Part shown: one piece after another, positions 34,603 to 43,523 of the stretch
Layout of the letters: every line of letters begins with the position of its first letter
Numbering within the stretch: the stretch's first letter is position 1
Assembly (NCBI GenBank): GCA_040002995.1
Contig: JBDUDK010000038.1
Coordinates: forward strand, 1 to 53,129
DNA: 53,129 bases
Origin: JBDUDK01 sp040002995
GTDB taxonomy: Bacteria; Actinomycetota; Acidimicrobiia; Acidimicrobiales; Ilumatobacteraceae
Direction of reading: 5' to 3'
Made by a program: the position numbers and the translations under genes
The notes under the pieces: model-generated
Databases searched by the model: none
What the model was told of the DNA's origin: nothing
The model's input: only the letters and a program-made list of their open reading frames with translations

Positions 34603-37600
34603 ACGTCGTCCTCTGACTCCGAGTCGGCCCATTGGATCTCGTCGGCTGCGGCGGCGGCGGCGGCCTCGCGCGAAGTCGACGACTCGGTCGCAGGGGCCTC
34701 GGCATCGGACCAATCAAGCTCCGGTTCGGGCTCAGCTGCGAGACGTTCGGGCTCGGCGCTGGTCGCGAGACGGAAATGGCGGCGGCGCAGACGCACCAAC
34801 ACGCCCACCACGACCAACCATGCGGTCAGCTGCGCGAGGAGCGCCAAGCGTCGCGTGAGCGGGGTGCGGTAGCTGAGACGCGCCGGGCCGGCGGCCGGAA
34901 CGGTGAAGGCGTTGGCCCAGCCGAACGCGGGCCGCCGGGCGACGCTGGTACCGCCGACTTGCAGGCGCCAACGAGCCGACGACGCCTGAGCGAGAAACAT
35001 GGTTCCCGCCGGCAAGGGTCCCTTTGCGTTGGTCGCGCTACTGCCCGGCAGGACGGGCGTCGACGTTCCCAGATCGGTGCCGGCGAGGGACGCGGGGTCG
35101 GACTCCGCGCTGGCCGCGGCCGCGACGGGCGAAAGGGTCGCGCGTTCGGCGATCCACGCGGTGTTTTCGTAGACGTAGAGAGCGTCGTCGATGTCGACCT
35201 TGCGAAGGTCGAGCTGCGAGCCAAGGGAACTGACCAGCGTGTCGGGCGCCGGGAGCTCGGTGGCGTTCGAGGCCGCGGGCGCCGCGCGGACAGGCACCAC
35301 CACGTAGCGAATCGCCATCGGTGCGAGCAGCCGCCCGAGCCGGTCGGTGCGGCCGTCACCCGCGATCTCGACCGCATCGCGGATGAGGACCGTGGCACGA
35401 GACGGCGTCCCCGGCCACAGGTTGGCGATTTCGGGCGGACCACCCGACGACACCGCGTACGAAAGGCCGTCGTTGAGCCACCATCCCCGCAGCGGAAGGG
35501 CACGCGGGTCACCAAGCCAGAGAACCCGGAAACGCCCCTCCTCCGGGGCCGACAAGAACGTGAAGGTGCGATCGAAGTCGGGGCGCGGGAGGTGCCAACG
35601 ACCTCCCGCCATTCCGCCGATCATCGGCACGGCGGCCACGACCACTGCCACACTCGACAGAAACGCCAGCGGTTGACGCAACGTGAGGCGGGCGCTGCGT
35701 ACGTCGAGATCGACCGCCGCGCCACCCATGCTGACGGCGAGGGCAACTGCGGCGGCGGCCGAGGCGAGGAACAGTTCGGGCATGGCGAACGGGCGCGGCA
35801 GCCAGTCGCGACCGTCGGCCCACGCGATCGCGACAAATACCGCGGCGATGGCGCACCCACGGATCGCCCAAGCGGCGCGCCAGCCGCGCGACACAATCAC
35901 GGCGACTAGAGCCGCCGCGACCAACCCGGCGCCGAGCACGCTGCCTACCGGCCCCGAGTGGAAGACCAGCAGTCGTCCGAGAGTCGGACCCAGCGGCGAG
36001 ACGGGCTTCACCACGCCGATCGCCGCCCACGCACCGCCCGAGCGGTAGACCTCGAACAGCCAGGGAAGGTTCAGGCCCACTCCGACGATGAGCCCCCCAG
36101 CACTCACGACGACGACGCGGCCAAACCCGGCGCGCCCGCCCGCGAAGGGCGCGGCGATCGCAAACGCGGCCACCATCAACACCACCACCAACGGGTAGGC
36201 GGGGACGAACGCGGTGGCGATCGCGACCACCAAGCCGAGTCCGAGCATCTCGCGTATGAGCCCTCTCGACTCATCGAACGGCTCGAGGCCACTCGCACGC
36301 GCCAGTCGTGCCAACACCCATGGCGCGCTGGCGTAGCCGACCAGGCCGGCCACACTCCCCCGCGCCAGCGCGTTCACGCCGACCGGGGCGGCCGCGTACG
36401 CGATAAGGCCGAGCAACCGTCCCCGCGGCACGCCCACTGCACGCGTGAGCCGCCACGCACCGGCGACTCCAATCAGCAACGCGCCGACGACCAACAGCGT
36501 GCGAGCGAATGCAGTCGCTCCGAGGCAGACGGCCACGACCCCAGCCACGAGGGCGAGGCCCGTCGGGGCGGGGTCGCTCGTGCCCAGTCCGACGTCGTGC
36601 CAGCCGTTGGCATAGGTGCGTAGGAGCGTCACGGCCGACGAGCGCACCGGGAGCAGGTCGCCCACGGCCGGCAGCACCCCCGTTATGAGCTGGCGACTCC
36701 CCACGATTAGGACGGCGGCCACGGCGAGCCATGTGAGGATCACCCGCCAGGGCCGGCCGCCCCGAATGAGTCCGATCGCCGCCTGACCCAGCCGCCCGAT
36801 CCAGCCGTGGCGCACGTCGCGCTCGGCCAACTGGCCGCGCAGGAAGACCATGAGTTGCGCGCTGCCCCTCACCTGGAGGGCGCGCACGTCGGCGTCGGGC
36901 ACTTCTCGCGTCTTCTTCACGCGCGCTCGACCGGCGCGGATCGTGCCGAGACGGGCGACCGTGGCCGGCCATGCGGTTAACTCGCGAACGCTGTCAAGGG
37001 GCCGACGATGGACGAGAGCGCTCACCGCCCGAACGATTGACAGAAGGGCGAACTGCGGCAGGACGCGTGCCATATGGCCGACGCTGTACAGGGTGGTCAG
37101 GAGGCGCAGCCGTTCCGCCGGTGCAAGGTCGCGAGACTCCAGGGGTTCGCGCAGGTGGGCGCGAGCGGCCGGCACGACGAGGACGCGTGCCGCCGCAAGA
37201 TGGGCGCGCCAGCACAAGTCGAGCGAACCGGCGGCGGGTGACAGCGTCGTGTCGAATCCACCGAGCGCCGCGAACAGGTCGGCCCGGATTGCGAGCACGG
37301 CTCCGTGGATCCAGAACACGTCGTGGACGGCGTCGTGCTGCTCCTGGTCGCGCTCGCCCGGCTCCACGAGCGGCGCCGCTACCGCGAACTTGTCGATCGC
37401 GGCACCGACGTCGGCGAGGCGGGTCGGGTCGTTCGGATCGAGCAGCTTGGGCCCGAGGATGCCCGCGTTCGACCGGTACGCCTCCTCGATGAGGGCGCGC
37501 ACCGCGCTCGTCTCGAGCACCGTCGAGGGGTCGAGGAACAGGTAGAAGGCCGCCCCCTCGACCAGGCGCAGGACCTCGTTGGCAGCCGCCAGTGGTCCTG

Positions 37601-37811
37601 TGTCGCGGGGCAGCCGGCGCACGAAGGCGCCGCTCACCACATCGCCGGCGTGGGCCGCCACGGTCTCGGTGCCGCTCAGGTCGACGATGATCGTGCGCAG
37701 GGCCGGGTAGTCCTGGGCCGCGAGTCCCGCAAAAACGGCATCGAGGTCGGCATCGGCCCGCTGTGTGACCACGACCGCGACCACAGGAGGGGCGGCGGGC
37801 GTTTGATCCAC
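34599..37811 (-). CDS. large membrane glycosyltransferase (GT2 domain plus GT-C-like helices)
   Basis: 1070 residues. An N-terminal GT2 domain (residues 1-230) starts PVVAVVVTQRADADLDAVFA and contains LFLDPSTVLE at the DxD-like position, LGPKLLDPNDPTRLADVGA, a substrate loop (FWIHGAVLAIRADLFAALGG) and DLCWRAHLA (ED-like acceptor base replaced by LDLCWR). From about residue 350 about a dozen membrane helices follow, then an extracytoplasmic domain and a last helix (LALLAQLTAWLVVVGVLVRL) before an acidic Ser/Ala-rich tail. This is the mycobacterial/actinobacterial type involved in cell-wall polysaccharide synthesis. It overlaps DUF5719. Start ATG 37811. The acceptor sugar is unknown. Confidence 0.85.
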   Translation of the reverse strand: MDQTPAAPPVVAVVVTQRADADLDAVFAGLAAQDYPALRTIIVDLSGTETVAAHAGDVVSGAFVRRLPRDTGPLAAANEVLRLVEGAAFYLFLDPSTVLETSAVRALIEEAYRSNAGILGPKLLDPNDPTRLADVGAAIDKFAVAAPLVEPGERDQEQHDAVHDVFWIHGAVLAIRADLFAALGGFDTTLSPAAGSLDLCWRAHLAAARVLVVPAARAHLREPLESRDLAPAERLRLLTTLYSVGHMARVLPQFALLSIVRAVSALVHRRPLDSVRELTAWPATVARLGTIRAGRARVKKTREVPDADVRALQVRGSAQLMVFLRGQLAERDVRHGWIGRLGQAAIGLIRGGRPWRVILTWLAVAAVLIVGSRQLITGVLPAVGDLLPVRSSAVTLLRTYANGWHDVGLGTSDPAPTGLALVAGVVAVCLGATAFARTLLVVGALLIGVAGAWRLTRAVGVPRGRLLGLIAYAAAPVGVNALARGSVAGLVGYASAPWVLARLARASGLEPFDESRGLIREMLGLGLVVAIATAFVPAYPLVVVLMVAAFAIAAPFAGGRAGFGRVVVVSAGGLIVGVGLNLPWLFEVYRSGGAWAAIGVVKPVSPLGPTLGRLLVFHSGPVGSVLGAGLVAAALVAVIVSRGWRAAWAIRGCAIAAVFVAIAWADGRDWLPRPFAMPELFLASAAAAVALAVSMGGAAVDLDVRSARLTLRQPLAFLSSVAVVVAAVPMIGGMAGGRWHLPRPDFDRTFTFLSAPEEGRFRVLWLGDPRALPLRGWWLNDGLSYAVSSGGPPEIANLWPGTPSRATVLIRDAVEIAGDGRTDRLGRLLAPMAIRYVVVPVRAAPAASNATELPAPDTLVSSLGSQLDLRKVDIDDALYVYENTAWIAERATLSPVAAAASAESDPASLAGTDLGTSTPVLPGSSATNAKGPLPAGTMFLAQASSARWRLQVGGTSVARRPAFGWANAFTVPAAGPARLSYRTPLTRRLALLAQLTAWLVVVGVLVRLRRRHFRLATSAEPERLAAEPEPELDWSDAEAPATESSTSREAAAAAAADEIQWADSESEDDV

Positions 37812-37901
37812 GAACGGGCGAGGCTAGTGGGGGCCTCGCGCGGCTGAAGCGTCATCAAGTCGGCACACTTGAGGAAGTTTCTCAAGCCTGGCACCGCCGG
37901 T

Positions 37902-37944
37902 AGTGCTTGCAATAGTTAGCGAAATCGTCTAATGTGCAAGCACT
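37902..37944. promoter_or_regulatory. inverted repeat enclosing a probable promoter of the phasin-like gene
   Basis: AGTGCTTGCA (37902-37911) and TGCAAGCACT (37935-37944) are perfect 10-base inverted arms separated by 23 bases. A plausible -35 (TTGCAA, 37907-37912) lies in the left arm. A plausible -10 (TCTAAT, 37928-37933) ends just before the right arm, with a 15-base spacer, a little short. The gene's AGAAGGAG ribosome site is at about 37957. Arms that frame a promoter this closely look like paired operators. Each arm is itself nearly symmetric (TGCTTGCA, TGCAAGCA). Confidence 0.55.
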
Positions 37945-37972
37945 TTCCGGTTTCAGAAGGAGCTCCCCCGCC

Positions 37973-38347
37973 ATGCCCAGTACCGCTAACCGCACCGCTC
38001 TGCCCCGCGACATCGCCAACGTGGCGAAGGACCTCGTGTATGTCACCGTCGGCTTCGGCGTCCTCGCCGTTCAGCGGGCCCAGGCCCAGCGCCGCGAGTT
38101 GCAAGAGAGGCTGAACGGCCAACTCGGAGCCGGCAAGTCGGGCATCGAGAAGGCCACCGCCGCATTCGAGCAGCAGGTCAAGGCGCTCGAAGCTCGCCTC
38201 GCCGCCGTCGAAGAGCGCATCGACGCCACGCTCGACCAGGTCGAGGCGAAGATGCCCGAGCAGGCCAGGGCCGCGTTTCATCAGGCCCGCGAGGCCGCTC
38301 GTACGGCCCGCAACCAGGTGCGCAAGCTCACCACCCGCGCCGCCTAA
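37973..38347 (+). CDS. phasin-like coiled-coil protein
   Basis: 124 residues. A hydrophobic patch near the start (DLVYVTVGFGVLAVQRAQAQ) resembles a membrane- or granule-surface-binding helix. A long helical coiled coil follows: ERLNGQLGAGKSGIEKATAA, FEQQVKALEARLAAVEERID and AKMPEQARAAFHQAREAART. Composition and length fit small phasin/heparin-binding-hemagglutinin-like proteins. Relatives bind polyhydroxyalkanoate or lipid droplets, or the cell surface; which of these applies here cannot be said. The start is ATG 37973, with AGAAGGAG ahead. Regulated expression is suggested by the inverted repeat around its promoter. Confidence 0.8.
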   Translation: MPSTANRTALPRDIANVAKDLVYVTVGFGVLAVQRAQAQRRELQERLNGQLGAGKSGIEKATAAFEQQVKALEARLAAVEERIDATLDQVEAKMPEQARAAFHQAREAARTARNQVRKLTTRAA

Positions 38348-38376
38348 TTCGTGAACGTTTTGCGGCAGGTTTTTTG
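38337..38376 (+). terminator. weak candidate rho-independent terminator after the phasin-like gene
   Basis: GCCGCC at the stop of the coiled-coil gene can pair with GCGGC about 18 bases on (TTTTGCGGCAGG), followed by a run of six T (38370-38375). The stem is only 5-6 pairs with a long loop, so strength is doubtful. The position, directly after a short gene and before the convergent SpoIID-like gene, is right. Confidence 0.35.
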
Positions 38377-38384
38377 CGACGTGA

Positions 38385-40373
38385 CTAGGTCGCGTCGCCG
38401 AACGCCTGCACGGTGCCGTCGGCGGACACGATCCGGTAGCCGTTGCCCGTGCCGGTGACGCTGATGGCCACCACCGGCGAGGTCGAGCCGGGTGCGCTGC
38501 CGAAGAATGGCGCGCCGCCAAACGCGAACACCCCGCCGTCGGAGGCCACAAGCCAGTAGCCGTCGCCTTGCGGGCGCGCCGCCATCCCCACGATCGCCTT
38601 GTTGAGCTTGATCGCACCAGTCGATCCGTAGAACGCGGCGTCACCAAACGCGAACACGCCGCCGTCGGAGGCCACGAGCCAGTAGCCGATGCCCGACTTC
38701 GTTGGAGCCATGCCCACGACGGGTTTGTTCAATTTCGTACCGCCCATCGAGCCGACGAATGGCGCGGCGCCGAACGAGAACACGCCACCGTCGCCGGCGG
38801 TGAACCAATAGCCGTCGCCTTGTGGTCGAGCGGCGATCGCCAGCACGGGCGAGTTGAGACGCGTGGCCCCCATCGATCCGTAGAACGGCACGTTGAACGA
38901 GAACACGCCGCCGTCGCGGCCGAGGAGCCAGTAACCCACGCCGCTAGCGCCGGCCGTCATCGACACGATCGGACCGTTCAGCTGGCTGCCAAGCATCGAC
39001 CCCCGGTATTGCGCACCGTTGTACGGCAGCACGCCGCCGTCGGTGGTGGCGATCCAGTATGTCGACCCGCTGCCGTTGGCCACGGCGCCCGCCGGTGAGG
39101 TCAATGCGCTCGACACCACCTGAAACCAGTCCGACATCAGGCCGATCGCCTGCTGGAACTGCTGACCGGTGAGCGTCACCGACCCAGCGGTTCCCTGCAC
39201 GATCATCTGTGTGACGCGCCCGCCGAGATCGCCGATGCCATTGCGTTTCGTGATCTGGATGTTGAGGAGCGTGCCCACCGATGGGTATTTGTCGGTGACC
39301 GCGGTCGTGGGGATCGCTGTCGTCCAGTTGTGATTCGTGTTGGCGCTCACGGCGTCGCCTTCATCGACCACCGTCGGGAACACTCCCGGCGCGGTGTTGC
39401 CACCGGTCGACGAGGAAAACTCTGTGGCGATGACCGTGCCGCCCCGCGTGCGGATCTCGCCCGCCGTACCGGCCACGGCGCTGTCGCTGCGCGGGTCTTC
39501 GAGCGCCACCGCCGACGCGGTGGGGTTCGCTTTCAGGAACGTGCCTCCGTACACCTGACACGCCTGCGTGTCACACGTCTTCGCGAACGAGTAGCGGTTG
39601 TCGGCGAACGAGTACGACCGCGCCGCGACGGCTTGGGCTCTCAAGGCTTGCATCCCCTTGCCGCCCGCGGCATCACCCCACGACCCGGGTGACTCGCGCG
39701 GCACCACGCCGCGCACGTAACGGTCGAGGGTGGTGATGTTGATCGTGCGCGCCGCGCTGTTCAGATCGCGCACCGCGGCGATATCGCCGCGGTAGTAGCG
39801 CACGCTGCCCGCGGGCTCGCACACGCCGATGTGGTCATTGATGCTCGCGCTGTCGAGATTGGGTGACGTCACTGACACGCGCACCGGCCCGGCAAGGCCG
39901 GACGCGACCTGCGCGTCCCAGGGCCCGTTGCAGCCGCTCGACGAATACACGTCGTAGAGGGTCTGGCCGGGCCCCGCACGCGGGACGATCCTGAGTGCGG
40001 CGAACGGACCGAGCGGCGATGACCCCGTCAATGTCAGTCGACCGGCGTCGTTCACGACGATGGTGTCGGTGTCGTCCTCGGATATCAGGCGGACGGTCAT
40101 CGGCGAGAGCGGATCGATTGTTCCCGCCAACGTGTTGCCGTAGTAGAGGTCGAGGATCTGGTGGTAGTCCCAACCGAATTGGGTGGCGTAGCCGAACGCG
40201 CCCCATTGGCCCATGCCGCGGCCGTGGCCGTAGCCGTGCCCGAACACCGTGATCGTGGCGCCGTACGCGCGCGGCACCATGGGAATCGCGTCCGCACTAC
40301 CGGTCGGCAGTGCAACGGCACCCATGGCAATGCCGATCGCCAGCAGCGCCGGCCTTAGTTCGCGCATTCGCAC
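38385..40373 (-). CDS. secreted SpoIID/LytB-domain protein with C-terminal repeat (propeller-like) domain
   Basis: 662 residues. A signal peptide (MRMRELRPALLAIGIAMGAV) is followed by the SpoIID/LytB region: TVFGHGYGHGRGMGQWGAFG, YHQILDLYYGNTLAG, LDRYVRGVVPRESPGSWG, LRAQAVAARSYSFADN and EFSSSTGGNTAPG. These domains bind or cleave peptidoglycan glycan strands. Residues from about 436 on are tandem repeats of about 42 residues with the core GYWLVASDGGVFAFGDAAFY, five full and one half. The same repeats occur in the subtilase gene 1.1 kb further on. The usual SpoIID signature Glu lies in VVPRESP. Start ATG 40373 (or 40367). Confidence 0.88.
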   Translation of the reverse strand: MRMRELRPALLAIGIAMGAVALPTGSADAIPMVPRAYGATITVFGHGYGHGRGMGQWGAFGYATQFGWDYHQILDLYYGNTLAGTIDPLSPMTVRLISEDDTDTIVVNDAGRLTLTGSSPLGPFAALRIVPRAGPGQTLYDVYSSSGCNGPWDAQVASGLAGPVRVSVTSPNLDSASINDHIGVCEPAGSVRYYRGDIAAVRDLNSAARTINITTLDRYVRGVVPRESPGSWGDAAGGKGMQALRAQAVAARSYSFADNRYSFAKTCDTQACQVYGGTFLKANPTASAVALEDPRSDSAVAGTAGEIRTRGGTVIATEFSSSTGGNTAPGVFPTVVDEGDAVSANTNHNWTTAIPTTAVTDKYPSVGTLLNIQITKRNGIGDLGGRVTQMIVQGTAGSVTLTGQQFQQAIGLMSDWFQVVSSALTSPAGAVANGSGSTYWIATTDGGVLPYNGAQYRGSMLGSQLNGPIVSMTAGASGVGYWLLGRDGGVFSFNVPFYGSMGATRLNSPVLAIAARPQGDGYWFTAGDGGVFSFGAAPFVGSMGGTKLNKPVVGMAPTKSGIGYWLVASDGGVFAFGDAAFYGSTGAIKLNKAIVGMAARPQGDGYWLVASDGGVFAFGGAPFFGSAPGSTSPVVAISVTGTGNGYRIVSADGTVQAFGDAT
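38388..39068 (-). repeat. coding tandem repeats (about 42 codons) of the SpoIID-like protein
   Basis: Five complete units and a final half unit (GYRIVSADGTVQAFGD). Each unit carries GYW(L/F)xxxDGGVFxF, then a small-residue FxGS turn and (K/R)LNxPxVxMA. Units differ more at their starts than at the LN(K/S)P turn. These encode part of a protein and are not intergenic repeats. Confidence 0.9.
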
Positions 40374-40465
40374 CCCGTGTCTTGACCCTGTCGTGACGCC
40401 GCCCGAACTTCCAACCTAGCCACCGCCCCGCAGGTAAGTCCGCGCACCCTCACTACGATCACGCC

Positions 40466-41506
40466 GTGCCCCTACCTGGTCCCGTGCGGCGCGTTGGCCG
40501 GGCCGGTCGGCGCACGCTACAAAAAGGCGTGGACCGGAGCCCGAAGATGCGTCGCCTCGTCGAGGTCGCGCACTATGAACTCGGACGCACGCTCGACGAC
40601 GACACCTACGACGCCGAGTACTTCGGTGAGGGCCGCAACCCGTTCGACCGCATGGGCCTCTCCGGTTACGAGCGCTACTCGCGTCAGAGCTCGAATGCCG
40701 ACATTGCCGCGTACATCGTGTGGCGCTTCTTCGACGTGCACCACACGCTCGACATCGGCTGCGCGACGGGCTTCGTGGTCGAGGCAATGCGCGAGCTTGG
40801 TATCGACGCCGAAGGAAGTGACGTGAGTCGCTGGGCGGTCACGCACGCATCACCGGGAGCCCGCGGGCACGTGCGTCAGGGCAACCTCCTCGGACGCCTT
40901 CCGTACAAGAAGCGACAGTTCGATCTCGTGACGGCGTTGGAGACGCTCGAACACCTGCCACCCGCCGCCATACCGCGGGCGATCAAAGAGCTGGCGCGGG
41001 TCACGAACGGGTGGGTCGTCGCAACGATTCCGTCGTTCGGGCACAACGATCACGGTCCCCACGGTTTCCCGCACAGCAAGGTGCGTGACGAACGTCTCGA
41101 GCACTATCTCGCGCAAGGCGACGCGTACGACGGTCCGGTGCCCTACGACGATCTCTACCGAGACGCGCGCGGTGAGCCCATCGAGGGACACCTCACGATC
41201 GCGTCGTTCGGGTGGTGGACGGCCCGTTTTGCCGAGGCGGGCTTGGAGCGGTGCGGCGCCATCGAGGAACGCATCCACCCGGTGCTGACGCGGTTCAATC
41301 TGTCGGAGTTCTGGAACCTGTACGTGTTCGCAAAGCGAACTACTGCCTCGAGCGAACCGTTCACGAGGTCCTCCGAGGAACTATTGGCTCGAGAGCGGCT
41401 CTGGGGTCTCGACGTCCGCACGCCCACCGCCCGCGCTCTCGACTTCCTTCGCGCCGGCTTGGGCGACAGCGCCGTCGAAGCCGCGCTCAGATCGCCGCCA
41501 GGCTGA
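40466..41506 (+). CDS. class I SAM-dependent methyltransferase
   Basis: 346 residues. Before the SAM fold lies a positively charged N-terminus (VRRVGRAGRRTLQKGVDRSP). SAM motif I is TLDIGCATGFVVEAMRELG, motif II DAEGSDVSRWAVTHA and the third region FDLVTALETLEHLPP. An active-site-like loop follows: PSFGHNDHGPHGFPHSKVRD with several His and Asp. The substrate is unknown. Its position among secreted repeat proteins and glycan genes suggests methylation of a sugar or lipid intermediate (inference). GTG start at 40466 beneath the divergent SpoIID-like start; the 3' end overlaps that of the convergent subtilase by 20 bases. Confidence 0.88.
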   Translation: MPLPGPVRRVGRAGRRTLQKGVDRSPKMRRLVEVAHYELGRTLDDDTYDAEYFGEGRNPFDRMGLSGYERYSRQSSNADIAAYIVWRFFDVHHTLDIGCATGFVVEAMRELGIDAEGSDVSRWAVTHASPGARGHVRQGNLLGRLPYKKRQFDLVTALETLEHLPPAAIPRAIKELARVTNGWVVATIPSFGHNDHGPHGFPHSKVRDERLEHYLAQGDAYDGPVPYDDLYRDARGEPIEGHLTIASFGWWTARFAEAGLERCGAIEERIHPVLTRFNLSEFWNLYVFAKRTTASSEPFTRSSEELLARERLWGLDVRTPTARALDFLRAGLGDSAVEAALRSPPG

Positions 41507-43427
41507 CCAGGCTGGCGGCAAAAACGCCGGCCGCGCTGCCGAGCGACTGCGCATCGCCGTACGGATAGATCGTGCCGTCGCCGCTCACCAGCCAGTAGCC
41601 GTTTCCGGATGCCGTCACCGACATCCCGGCGATGGGTTGACCGAGCAAGAGGCCGTTGGTGCTTCCGAGGAACGGCGCATCGCCGAAGGCGAAAATCCCA
41701 CCGTCGCTGGCCACCAACCAGTAGCCGTGACCCGACTTCGACGGCGCCATCCCGACTATCGGTTTATTCAAAACTATGGCCCCGGTGGATCCGTAGAACT
41801 GGGCGTCGCCGAACGTGAAGATGCCGCCGTCGCTCGCCACCAACCAGTACCCGTTGCCGCTCGGCGTGCGGGCCATGCCGACCACGGGCCTGTTCAGAAT
41901 GAACGCCCCGGTTGATCCGTAGAAGAACGCGTCGCCGTAGGAAAAGATGCCGCCGTCGGTGGCCACGAACCAATAGCCGTTCCCCGACGCCGTGGCACTG
42001 AGACCGACGACGGGCTTGTTGAGTTTGAGGTTTCCCGTCGAGCCGTAGAACTGCGCGTCGCCGAACGAGAAGATACCGCCGTCGCCGGCCACTAACCAGT
42101 AGCCGTTGCCCGTGCGCGTCGACGCGATGCCGACCACGGGGCGAGCAAGCGGGATGCCCGCCATCGACCCGAGGTATGTCGCGTCGCCGTACGCGCCTAC
42201 CTCCCCGAGCGCGGTGGTGACACGGAAGCCGACGGGGTCGAGCGCGAGTGATGCGCCGATGTCGAGACGACCCCACGACGAGTCAGTGCCGGTGCCGGCG
42301 ATGGAGACTGCGCCGCGCTGCAACCGGCTAAAAACGCCCGCGGGCGTGATACCGGGGTGGGCGGCCACGATGAGCGCGGCCGCGGCCGCCGCGATCGGCG
42401 ACGCAAACGACGTGCCGTCGCCGCTTCCGTACCCGCCCGGCACCGTTGAAAAGATGTCGTCCCCCGGTGCCATGAGATCGACCCACGGGCCGCGATTCGA
42501 AAAGATCGCCGTGTGATCGGTCTTGTCAGTCGCCCCCACGGAGAGAACGCCCGGGAGAGCCGCCGGGTATCTCGGAACCGATGACGCGTCGTTACCTGCC
42601 GCCGCAGCCAGGATCACGCCCTTGCCCTGCGCGTAGGCGACGGCGTCGTCGAGCACGGCGCTCGACCCCGGTCCGGAGAGCGACATGTTGACGATCGCCG
42701 CCCCCTGGTCGGTGGCCGAGCGAATCGAGGCGGCAAGGTCCGACTCCGAACCGCAACCGAAGTCGTTCAGGGCACGTACCGCGAGCACACGGGTGTTCCA
42801 GCCGAGCCCGGCCACGCCCGTGGCGTTGTTCGTCCGGGCCCCGATGACTCCCGCCACGAAAGTGCCGTGGGCCACGGCCGTCATGGGATTGGGACTGCCA
42901 CAGCCGTTCACTCCGTCGTTGGCGGGATCGACGAGGTTGCCGCCGTCGATGACCTTGCCCGCAAGATCCACGTGCGTGGTGTCGACGCGCGTATCGAGCA
43001 CCGCCACCACCACCGCAGCCGACCCCATCGTGATATCCCACGCCCTCGGCGCGCCGATGACGTTCAGGTAGCTCGCCTGGCTGGCGCCGTAGTTCGGGTC
43101 GTTGGGCACCGTGTCGGCCCTCACCCATCGGTCGGGCTCCGCGTACTCGACGGTGGGATCGCGGTTCAACTGAGCGAGTAGGTCACCGGTAGCGGCCGGC
43201 GGCACCGAAAGGATGACCGTGTCGGGGGCCACCGAAGAGGCCGACGCGGCCAGCAGCAAGCCAGGACGGCCCGACACTTTGACGACGATACGTCCGGGGA
43301 TGATCGACGAGTCGACGGCGATGACGGGAGCGGCGGTGGTTGACGCACGGGCCTCCACGGGTAGGAGTGGCCCTGTGGTCGCTGCCGTCGCCACCGCAAG
43401 CGCCATGGAAACGGCTCGCCTCGTCAT
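41487..43427 (-). CDS. secreted S8 (subtilisin-like) protease with C-terminal repeat (propeller-like) domain
   Basis: 646 residues. A signal peptide (MTRRAVSMALAVATAATTGP) and an inhibitor-I9-like propeptide with DPTVEYAEPDRWVRAD are followed by the catalytic domain with all three residues: Asp in VVAVLDTRVDTTH, His in AHGTFVAGVIGA and Ser in GSGDGTSFASP, with the oxyanion Asn in AAAAGNDAS. From about residue 400 six tandem units of about 42 residues follow (core GYWLVASDGGIFAFGDAQFY). The protease should act outside the cell. Start ATG 43427. It shares the repeats with the SpoIID-like gene and the two converge on the methyltransferase between them. Confidence 0.93.
   Translation of the reverse strand: MTRRAVSMALAVATAATTGPLLPVEARASTTAAPVIAVDSSIIPGRIVVKVSGRPGLLLAASASSVAPDTVILSVPPAATGDLLAQLNRDPTVEYAEPDRWVRADTVPNDPNYGASQASYLNVIGAPRAWDITMGSAAVVVAVLDTRVDTTHVDLAGKVIDGGNLVDPANDGVNGCGSPNPMTAVAHGTFVAGVIGARTNNATGVAGLGWNTRVLAVRALNDFGCGSESDLAASIRSATDQGAAIVNMSLSGPGSSAVLDDAVAYAQGKGVILAAAAGNDASSVPRYPAALPGVLSVGATDKTDHTAIFSNRGPWVDLMAPGDDIFSTVPGGYGSGDGTSFASPIAAAAAALIVAAHPGITPAGVFSRLQRGAVSIAGTGTDSSWGRLDIGASLALDPVGFRVTTALGEVGAYGDATYLGSMAGIPLARPVVGIASTRTGNGYWLVAGDGGIFSFGDAQFYGSTGNLKLNKPVVGLSATASGNGYWFVATDGGIFSYGDAFFYGSTGAFILNRPVVGMARTPSGNGYWLVASDGGIFTFGDAQFYGSTGAIVLNKPIVGMAPSKSGHGYWLVASDGGIFAFGDAPFLGSTNGLLLGQPIAGMSVTASGNGYWLVSGDGTIYPYGDAQSLGSAAGVFAASLVSLAAI
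41490..42230 (-). repeat. coding tandem repeats (about 42 codons) of the S8 protease
   Basis: Six complete units, of which units 2-5 begin GNGYW or GHGYW and continue (L/F)VAxDGGIF with a FGDAxFYGSTG turn and LN(K/R)P(V/I)VGM. The first (GFRVTTALGEVGAYGDATYL) is the most diverged. Six equal units of this kind could close a six-bladed propeller. Confidence 0.9.
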
Positions 43428-43523
43428 GTAACCGACATCGTGCCAGACGGGATGGCGAACCCTGCATCGCTCACGGTGTCCCGGCTGGTGTCATGGCTGC
43501 ACTCAGGCGGTTCGGTACGGTGT

